Origin: Datisca glomerata | Taxonomy: Eukaryota; Streptophyta; Magnoliopsida; Cucurbitales; Datiscaceae | Direction: 5' to 3' | DNA length: 64,000 nt | NCBI GenBank assembly: GCA_003255025.1 | Contig: QANY01003900.1 | Coordinates: forward strand, 1,488,001-1,552,000 | Shown: piece by piece, positions 55,036 to 64,000 of the stretch | How positions within the stretch are numbered: the first letter of the stretch is position 1 | Layout of the letters: every line of letters starts with the position of its first letter | The notes under the pieces: generated by a model | Told to the model about the DNA's origin: nothing | Database searches by the model: none | Seen by the model: only the letters and a program-made list of their open reading frames with translations | Translations under genes and position numbers: made by a program

Positions 55036-57030
55036 TCATCGTATGATAGTACTTAGAGGGACAACTTTCATCTTATGGATCCACGTTCTTCCCAGTATCG
55101 TGTTGTAGGGTGACGACGTATCAATCACCATGAAATCTGTGATATGGTTGAATGGGTCCGCATGCAAAGAAAGCCAGAAAATTCCTTCAAAATTAGTTAT
55201 GGTTCCGTTGAACCAATGAGTGGTTGCCCGAAACAACGGAGTCTTGGCAAGTCTATTGCCATTTTCTCAAGTTTCGAACAATGGATTATATTAATGACAC
55301 TCCCATCATCAATAATAACCCTTCTCAACAAACAGTTCCTGATCTGAATAGTGATTACCAACACATCATTTTGTCCGTCATATCGTCCATTGTCTTCATA
55401 AGAAATGATCAGTACATCATTGTTTGATTCTTCTGGCTCATTGTTCACATCTAGAGTTGGGTTTTTACAGTAGATTTTCCTTTCTTTCATCAAGGCCCCT
55501 TCAGATTCTGTCAGAGCAATAGCCATATCTACGATCCTCAACAATTCTTTCTCATTAGGGTGGTATTCACTTCTGTTTATCCTAGGTTGATCTCTTTTGA
55601 CAACAAAATCTTTCAAATATGCTTTCTGTACAAGTTTCTCAATATAATCCTTCAATTGATACCAATCTTTTGTGTAGTGGCCAACGCTCTGATGATAAGA
55701 GAAAATTTTATGTTTATCTCTTTCATTTGGCTGCTTAGCAAGTGGAGCCGTCATCCTCAGCCAGGGCTTGTCTTTGATGGTCTCAAGAATTTGATTGATC
55801 GGGATAGTAACAAAAGTGTAGAATTTCTCTCTCGGGTGGACCTAATCATCTGGCCTTGGTTTCTTTTCGATACTATCCCTTCTTTCTTCCATTTTCTCCG
55901 TTCTATCGGCTCCACGCTTTCCCATTCTTGAACTTCCTATATTTTGTCATTGACTGGAGTCTGTTGTTCTATCAACTTTTTCATGCTTTTCTTCTCTTCG
56001 TGTATGGCTATGTATGTATGTGCCTTGAGAAAAATTTCCTCCATTGTAAGCGGCTTATTTTTGGATAGATCTTTGAACAAATGCGAGTCTGGGTCCAACC
56101 CCTGTCTGAATGATAGCCTTGCCACGCGGTCGTCACAGTTTTCTACTTTCATCATCTTGTCTTTGAAACAGTGAGTGTAAAGATTCACCCTTCTTTATCT
56201 GATTGTTAATAGATACTCTGAGTCCTCCATAACCATCTGGTAGGTGGAATACTGTTCCAAAAATATAGAGGATATTCTAGCAAATTATCAATAGAACACA
56301 GAGGCGGAGAATGATACCAGTTTAATGCGTTGTCGTCCAGGCTCGTTGGAAACATCCTACACATTAACTCATCTTCATGCTGGTATAATGCCATCACTTG
56401 TCTGAAATGGCACAGATGGTGTACGAGATCCATTTTCCCTATATAGCATTTGAACTTAGGGGAAACATACTTCTTTGGCACAAAGGCTACCAAGATTTAT
56501 GGGCACAATGGGGATTGAGTTAGCGCTTCCAGATTTGTCACTCCTGTGACACCCAACTTCCTAATTTCCATCATCTTTCTCTCCAGCATCTTCTGAACTA
56601 CTCATTCTGTCATTATCTCCGCTAGGCCATTCTCGCACCTAGCCTATTTTCCATAGTCGTGGGAATTAACTTTCGGATCGACATGACAAATATTCTGACT
56701 GGCGCCCTGATTAGGCTGCCTAGTGGTCCGTCCTCTCCATTCTCCATCTTATGGGTTCACATTCTCCCATTCCCCCATCACATTTCTCTGACTTGCCTTA
56801 GCTCTTGTCTCTACAACATCCCGTTGTAACGCCGCGATTTGATCTTACACAGTTTGATGCGCGTTACGTAATGCTGTATTGTTACGGTTCTTCATGCTCT
56901 ACATTTCATTTAGAATGGTCTGAATCATGTCTTGTACTCATGTGGGTTGTGCGGGTTGGTTAACGGGATTGTTGATAGTGCTAGCATCATTTCCTGTCTC
57001 CCGCGTAGCGTGTGTTCTGGTTCGAGCCAT
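55036..57030 (-). pseudogene. Tat element gag and protease
   Basis: ATG 57030 gives MARTRTHATRETGND. It continues with stops to LVAFVPKKYVSPKFKCYIGKMDLVHHLCHFRQVMALYQHEDELMCRMFPTSLDDNALNWY (56206-56493) and KMMKVENCDDRVARLSFRQGLDPDSHLFKDLSKNKPLTMEEIFLKAHTYI (55937-56188), the retrotransposon gag core. A knuckle-like stretch FSYHQSVGHYTKDWYQLKDYIEKLVQ lies in 55197-55754, with W where C is expected. The protease follows with RVIIDDGSVINII and NTILGRTWIHKM (55036-55236). Confidence 0.85.
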
Positions 57031-57081
57031 TTTGGGTTATGATCTTGAGTTGATTCTCAGCTCTCAATGAAAGCACCAAAG

Positions 57082-57451
57082 TGTGAAGAAAAATTTCTTC
57101 ACACTAAAAAATAAATTAGAGAGAGAGAGAGAATCAATGAAAATAAAATGAGAGTAATTGCTTGATTGAGTATTAAATTGAATTTGGGGTTACAATTAGC
57201 CTTTATTTGTAGGCCTACAATTGATTACATGAAATCTGATTTGGTTTATCTAATTCCACTGAAAACGAGATCAACAAAATATTCTACTTAGATCTAGTTT
57301 ATCAGGTTTAACAATTAGACAAATCTCAATCTCCTAATTAAATCAACGGTCTTGATCGGTTTCTCCGATTGTCATGTTTGCAAGCCACGTGCTTTCGTTT
57401 GATTTGTCTCTTCTTGATTACATGACTAAGAGAAGAATTTACACCCATTCA
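57082..57451 (-). repeat. Tat element 5' LTR
   Basis: On the minus strand starts TGAATGGGTGTAAATTC and ends TTTCTTCACA at 57082, followed by AC-TT and the TGGTGCTTTCATTG primer region at 57078 and below. Confidence 0.85.
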
Positions 57452-57888
57452 CGCATCGAAGAAGAAATCCAAAGAAAAGAGAATTCTTATTGACAACGAA
57501 CAGTGATATGTACATCTGTACATAATGACATACAAGGCAAGGTTCGTAAGCTTGATGTTTATGACAAACTAGATTTGAGAGAAAACACATGAAAATTTTC
57601 TATTCTTGGGATGTTTATGCATTTTTGAAAATTCAAAAACTTTTCATATTTTGAAAAATTTCATACATTGAGGGGATATTCTAAAAGGAAATTTATTTCT
57701 AAAAACATAAAGAAATTTTGAAAAGGAAACTTTTATTGGAAAATATATTATTTTCTATGATTTCAAAATAGTAGAACATAGTTGATTGTAAAAGGAGGAT
57801 AGTGTTGACCCTACTCAAGTAAAGTGTAGAATGAAAATATAGTTGATTGCAAAAGAAGGAGATTGTCTTCATAAAAAAAAGGGGAGAT

Positions 57889-58930
57889 TGTTGACCCTAC
57901 TCAAGTGAAAATTTGATGATCATAAATTATATTTGTACTAATATTTTAGTCAAGTATGTAGGTTCTAAAAAAGTGTAATAGGGAGTAAAACACTTTATTA
58001 TAAGTGTTTATGATAAAGAGATACAAAAGAATTGGGCTCGTGCATTGAGGGAGTCATATGACACATTGTGGAGGCATGAAAGACGTCAAACCAACCCGAA
58101 AATGGTCTGAACCAAAACTGTATGGACTTGATCGACCTAAGGAGTCCAAAATTGGAAAAAATCGACTTTGAACTTGAGGGACCAGTATGAACCTGACCTA
58201 CCTGGTTTACGCCTAGTTCATACTCGAACTGAATCGATCTGCCTACAAGGAGTGGATAGACCATCCACTCCATTATATTTTAGAAGAAAATTCACGAAAC
58301 ATAGAATTAAACTAAAACCAATCCAGAAGCATAATTCATCTATGATATATTATTGAGGCTTCTCTATTTATAGTCTATTATTCTTGAGTGGAATTCTTTA
58401 TAAATATTCTAGAGAGAGCTTGAAAATATTGTGAGGAAAGAATTGAGAGATCTATTGCGAGAGAGTGAAAGTTGTAAGGGATCAAAATCTCGACTGTGTT
58501 AGATTGTCAAGATTTTATTGGCACTATAAGCTAATATGGTTTGTAAAATTTTAGTCTTCACCTATTAAAAGATCACAAGAGAAAAATCTTCAAGGATGTA
58601 TCTTTCATGGATGTGGGGATAGGCTTTCTGAACTACCTAAAAACATTGCATGTCAATCTCTATCTTTCCTACTTACTCTCTTTAATTATGGGCACTTTAC
58701 ATTTTTGTATTTAAATTCTCGCTCATTGTTTTGCACTTTAATCTCCCACACTATTTACATAATTCTTAGCTCGTGACCAATGGAGTTTCATTATTTACAA
58801 TTTGAGTTACTTTAATTTACTTATGCATTTATTAAATTATTGCTTGATTTATTTACTTTGATATTTATTTTAGTCGGGCAATTTATTTTCTGATTCCAAA
58901 TTTTGAATTACAAATCTTACTTTTTTAATA
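57889..58930 (+). repeat. Copia LTR-like sequence (3' or solo)
   Basis: Purine-rich AAAAAAAAGGGGAGAT is followed by TGTTGACCCTACTCAAG, the usual 3' junction of a SIRE-like copia element. The same TGTTGACCCTACTCAAG occurs once more at 57804. The right limit is a guess. No primer site follows and no copia coding sequence precedes it. Confidence 0.45.
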
Positions 58931-59201
58931 TTCTCATTTAAAAAAAAATGTATCATATTGATCCTATAGAGAAAACATTGTTAATCCCATCCAACAGGTT
59001 CTGCTCTATTCCCTGAAGTAAGTGCTGCACCATTCAACACTCGTGGTCATGGCTAAGGCTAAGGATGAAATATTTTTTGCTCTCGTGTTTTGTCATCATA
59101 ATAACTCCATAAGTTGTAAGAGAAACAACAATAATGAGGAGAAACAAGACAAAGGAAAATGTGCGGCAAAATAAGAATGCATTTTTCACAGACAACTCAT
59201 G

Positions 59202-61712
59202 TAACAGCCCGAAATTTTATCCAATATATTATGCAAAACAAAACATGTGGAAGCCTAGTCAAATTTTTTTTAAAAATTTTATCAAGAGTTAAACTAATTC
59301 TTAAGCAAAGTCTGATTTATTATGAGAAATCCAAAAACATCAAATAATAGCCGATTACCAGTTTTAATTGTCTATCGATAGAAAGTAAGTGCAAATAAAT
59401 AAACCTTTTGAAATAAAATAAAACTCCTATTGCTTTTCCAAAAGAACAGCTTGGACATAGTCACGTGCCAGAGACTATAGACTTTATCTGAAATGGATTT
59501 ATCTTCCTCATCTGAAAATTTTAAAAATAAAATAGAATGAGTATAAAAATATTTTCAGTAAGTAAAACCATACATATATAAAGTTACACAAAAGAAATCG
59601 CATACAAAGTACATCATTGCATCTTACATAATTTTACGTACACAATTTTTCATTCATTCAGATCGTTCATAATCTTTCTTACAAAGACCCCTGGCGAAAC
59701 TTCTATTAGAACTCTCCACCACACCCAGAGTAGAACAAAGATTACCCGTCGATAAGTTATTAGTTTGTGAGATACGTACAAGTGACCTTTCTCATTAGTA
59801 CCATTCCACACCTTTGAAGAGGTGGAACCTGTTGCAATAATTGTCTTCCCACATAACTAACTAGAGCATATTCAGAGACCTTCTCTCGAAGGATGAGGTA
59901 ACACATACAGAGGTTTGGTGGGTACGTGGCTCTAACGGCATAATACTTTACATATATTGTGATCATACAACAGTCTTTCATATCTTATATCACATTTCTT
60001 TATCAAATTTTAGAATCATAGAGTACATTATCATTCATAGTACAGTACACCAGCATAATGAATAAATTACAAAACAATAACCAAACAAGAAATAGAAAAT
60101 TGACTTTAAATCCATGTTTTTCAGACATAGCAAAGCAACCATGCAGTTACATATGTAAGATTTCACTTACCTGACCTCTCGTTAAAGAAAACTATGAAAG
60201 TGAAACTCCTGTGATAATAACACTAAATATATTCACACACAATGGTAACCTGAAAACCGAAACTTATACTATGCGCTGACTCGGTAAGAACCAACGCAAC
60301 TTAAATTAGGGTTTCCTAAAAATTCTATACTTCTTACCAGATGACCTAACATATACTTGTGTTTCAAAAATTAAATTTCATGATATTCCAATGTCGTTTA
60401 AATGTCCAAACAGGAAAATAAAATCGTTACAGAAAAGTGTTTTTCTCCAAGTAAAACAGTAACGTTTGAAAATATGTCTCAGTAAGAAAACCTTATAAAA
60501 AATTCGGAAACTTTACAAGGTTACTAAAGATACATATAAAATAATACGGTAAATTTTTTAATTAGACCGAGTGATCTCTGTACCGACACAAACCCTAAAT
60601 TTTGATACCGAAAACTGTTTTCCCATGTACGAAACATAAAATTTCAAAAAGTATACAAAATCGCAGAGATCAAATTTTGACCTAGTTTTTCTACAGTACG
60701 TGCATAAGATGTTAACAATATTACATAAAAGTTTCAGACTCAAACTCTTTCTTTTGTATTTCAAAACATGAAGTCAATTTCAGAGCGTACAGAAAAATCT
60801 GAAAATCTCAATTTTCATGAAAAATCATATTTTTTTTATCAAAAATGTTTCTTTCTTATTGAAAAAGATTCATGAGACATGTATGAATATAATACGGTTA
60901 TTAAAACTCAGTATTATTCAGAACTAAAAATAACGTGTGGAACAAAACTAAATCATTTATGTTGAAGAAAAAACAACGGTAATAAGGGTTTACTGAAAAC
61001 ACGTGACTTTTTTCAAAATTCGGTCGATCCAAGCTTCTCCTTTCAAGTAACTAGGGATTTAAAGAGATGAGAGAGAGGAAACTTTCCTGCTATGGAGAGA
61101 GGAAAGGAATAAGGTTGCCACCCAAAGAAAGAGATCAAACAAAATAGGGCAAAGGTCAACACAATACTATTCGTCCTAGGTTTAGTAGGATAAGAGGATA
61201 ACATAACATCTTGTAAAAATCAAATATGAAAGATAAAATTATCACAACACTACATCATATGCAAGAGAGAATTTCATATTTTGTTGTATCATATATATTC
61301 TTCGTCCTCCGTCCTTCATAGAACTTGAATTAGTATTCACACCAACCACTCGTTAGATTCAGAAGTATATCTCACAAGAACGTCGTTTGGGGGCTCTCAA
61401 AACAACTGAGGAGGAAAAAGAAAACTTTTCTTCCTCTACAATGAATTTCGACGATAACACAAGGGGAGAGAAATTGTGTTTTCTCTGCTTTGTGTAATCA
61501 AACACTGTGTAGTTTTGGGGATGCAACCCTATTGCCATATCTTATATAATAATTTATAAAATTTTCACATATACCCCTATATGTCAAACTACCAAAAATT
61601 CACCTCCATGTTGGTCGTCGCGACGCGTGCGTGGCAAAAGCATGTGGCCTGAGGCCATTTAAAAATTAAACTTTTAATAAAGTTCAAATTTATTAATAAA
61701 ACAAAACTTGTG
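59202..61712. other. LTR-like non-coding sequence
   Basis: Starts TGTAACAGCCCGAAAT, resembling edges at 46931 and 61713. No coding frame is supported; short frames are AT-rich chance. It may be one or more LTR remnants. Confidence 0.35.
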
Positions 61713-63846
61713 TAACGCCCCGATAACCAAGTAAAAACTTTTTATTGAAAACTATTTTCAATCAGGATCCATTATATATTTATATATTAAATCGAAGACA
61801 TACAATGTTAGCAATCAAATACTTCTTGTAGTCTATATCAAGCGTCTTTGCAAAAACAATCGATCCTCCGTCGCACGAAATCGTTCCAACGATCACTAGA
61901 CTCTGAGATCCACACCAATATATTCTAAGTCAATCCTCAACGCACTAGGACGTGTGTGAAAACGTATAATATTACAAGACACTCTTTTGTCTTTTGATGT
62001 TCTCAACACATGAGATCTACAGATTTACTGAGAAAGACTTTAGTGAGACGATTCTCTAAAAGAACGCGATGATTATTCTTTCAGAATTTTGATTAACTAT
62101 TAATCATAGAGAAAAAATCACTTTGACACCAACTGCGTTCTTAATTCAATTTTTAATGAACAGATTAACTGATTCATCAACTGAGGCCATTAGAATAATA
62201 TATGTATATTTTTTAGATAATGACGTATCGAATATTTAGGGATAAACTAAAATAATATTTAATTATAAAATTATCAATTATAGTGGGATCCACTGCACTG
62301 TGCACAACTGTACTGTCATATAACACTGCAGTGTGCCGTGAGGCAGCATAGTGCCTCAGAGCACCACTATTGTGCCATGTAAAACTACAATGTTGCACCC
62401 CTACTATTGTAGTGCCACGTGGCACAACAGTAGTCAATGTCAATCTCTGATACCTAATCAGTGATTGATAGGTGACAATTACTACGAATTAAATATTTAT
62501 TTTAATCTGATAAATTTCTAGATATCAGTTAATTCAAAATTAACATATCAGATTATCTCTATCACAATTAATAGATTCAGTTGATTCAAATATAATCTAA
62601 TAATAATTTAATTATCTAATTTCACAAATTATATATTCTATCATACTTATCGATAATTATTTATATATAATTTTCCAAAAATTATATTTATATACATATA
62701 ATTAATTCAATTAATTAATTTTTAATTAATTCAATTAATTAATTTTTAATTAATTAATCACACATAGTTATCTCATAATTATGTACTTGCCCTAGAATAA
62801 AAATTCATTTTTTAAATCAGTCATTTTCTCATGTTCTGAAATACTCAAATAATAGACTGTGTAGTACATATGTGACTTGGGAACCATGAACCTATAATCC
62901 TAAGTACCAATAAATTATATTATTAATTAAACTCTTTAATTAAATAATCTTATTTAACAATTTCATTATTACTCCACTATAAATATGAAATTGAACTCTT
63001 ACTGATTATCGAATGTATTTACAGAGTATTCTCATGTAGTCCACTGATATAATCATTTTACATAATTCTGTCCTCCAATTATTGGTTCGTAAATTAAAAC
63101 TGATAAAAATTACCATTTTACCATTTTAATAGATCCTTAAGTACCATTAATGCACTAGTGAATGACTAATTTATAATCGTATCATAAATTTGAGCTTAAT
63201 AACAATTTAGTTTCAGAATTAACACTTATGGGAACAAATATATGATATGTTAAGAAAGCTTGAATTCTAAATCTTGTAAGATCATTTTCTCAGCCATCCA
63301 TATCACTGAATCTCCAAAACAAAAGTTACTAGCTTGTTTTACAAATAAACCTTAACGAGTGAATCTAAACATCCAGTAGATATGTATAGAAGTTCATTAC
63401 TACTCATGATTCAAATTGATCTACATATGATCATCAAATTTGTTGTGTATTAAATATTTATGATAAATGGTACGTTAATAAATATATTAATTCATATCGA
63501 TCATGTCATATATAATCTTATGATATAAAATAATTAACTAAGATGTCTGTCCACATCAATGATCCAGATCTAGATCACATGCATTCATAATGCTTAGTGA
63601 ACCATACGGGCAACTATTCATTTAAGATTTCATATTTTAATATGTTACTAACAATTTTATTCATTATCTATGATCTTAATCCTCTCGTACTAATACAAGA
63701 TCATAGTCTATGAATATGGAATTTTCAGATATTTATATAAATTATTCAACAATAATTTTAAGGAACAATTATAAGAAAAATGTAATCCCATTAAATTTCA
63801 TATGAAAATGTCAATACACATGTTTTGAGGGCATAACCCCCAAAAA
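61713..63846 (-). repeat. 3' LTR of a copia element
   Basis: On the minus strand the LTR begins near TTTTTGGGGGTTATGCC (63846), directly after a purine-rich tract (GGGCAAGTGGAAGA). It may run to CGGGGCGTTACA at 61713, about 2.1 kb. The far limit is uncertain. It contains a palindrome cluster at 62285-62430 and a TTAATTAA-rich direct repeat at 62698-62757. Confidence 0.5.
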
Positions 63847-64000
63847 TCTTCCACTTGCCCTAAAGCAAATGTGGCATCTCTCTCAATCCCATGTTTTGCA
63901 CATGACCCTCAAATGGCTTCGCAGGAAGTGTCTTAGTAAAAGGATCATCCAAGTTCTGATCAGACGTGATCTTCATAACACTCAAAGGCAGATTCTGATC
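63847..64000 (-). pseudogene. Copia RNase H C-terminus, cut by window edge
   Basis: The minus strand reads LPLSVMKITSDQNLDDPFTKTLPAKPFEGHVQNMGLREMPHLL and then a stop. DPFTK and LP-AK-F matches the last residues of plant copia RNase H. A polypurine tract and LTR follow. The rest of the element lies to the right of the window. Confidence 0.85.

Larger units (their letters stand above)
48868..57451 (-). mobile_element. Tat-type Ty3/gypsy retrotransposon with antisense extra ORF
   Basis: LTRs lie at about 48868-49232 and 57082-57451, about 370 bp. Minus-strand order: 5' LTR (right), primer region TGGTGCTTTC at 57078-57069, gag from ATG 57030, protease, RT, RNase H, integrase, a 78-bp tandem array, an antisense ORF, polypurine tract AATGGGGACAAA (49244-49233), then 3' LTR (left). 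Motif style and the extra ORF between pol and the 3' LTR fit the Tat lineage. Flanking duplications were not found. Pol is heavily decayed with tens of stops. Confidence 0.85.

Overview
The window is eudicot-type nuclear DNA, AT-rich and dominated by transposable elements. The signs are one spliced plant gene with GT-AG introns, Ty1/copia and Ty3/gypsy elements primed by initiator tRNA-Met, plant LINE and tRNA-derived SINE sequence, a hAT transposase relic and a short plastid-derived piece. I cannot name the species.

Region 1-25,000 is essentially one host gene on the minus strand. It is the plant Nudix hydrolase 3 type, an N-terminal Nudix domain fused to a dipeptidyl-peptidase III-like domain. 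Eleven exons (24952 down to 10752) join in frame with consistent phases and give 449 residues. The peptidase C-terminus, including its zinc motif, would lie left of the window. The introns are swollen by transposons. Intron 11 (below 10752, running out of the window) holds a minus-strand LINE split by a plus-strand copia element (Copia-1), and Copia-1 is split by a younger minus-strand copia element (Copia-2). Intron 4 (13204-21188) holds several LINE copies in both orientations, a 114-bp repeat family and a SINE. Intron 3 holds a terminal-inverted-repeat candidate and intron 2 a second SINE.

Region 25,000-29,660 is intergenic and contains foldback/MITE-like elements and a 97-bp tandem duplication. 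Region 29,669-36,606 is a complete but decayed gypsy element (Gypsy-1). Region 36,612-41,200 holds a plastid trnK-like scrap, a hAT transposase pseudogene, a replication-protein-A-like pseudogene and a LINE tail. Region 41,207-44,935 is a related, internally deleted gypsy element (Gypsy-2) whose LTRs carry a 36-bp minisatellite. Region 45,230-48,860 has a long-inverted-repeat element, a MITE copy and LTR-like sequence.

Region 48,868-57,451 is a minus-strand gypsy element of Tat type. It carries a 78-bp tandem array and an extra antisense reading frame with its own TATA box. Region 57,889-64,000 is LTR-like sequence ending in the 3' end of a minus-strand copia element cut by the window edge.

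Apart from the host gene, no coding unit appears intact. I found no evidence of a novel gene system. The most distinctive items are the transposon-filled Nudix/DPP III gene with an apparent GC-AG first intron, the dated LINE-Copia-Copia nest, the antisense transcription unit in the Tat element, and the LTR minisatellite.
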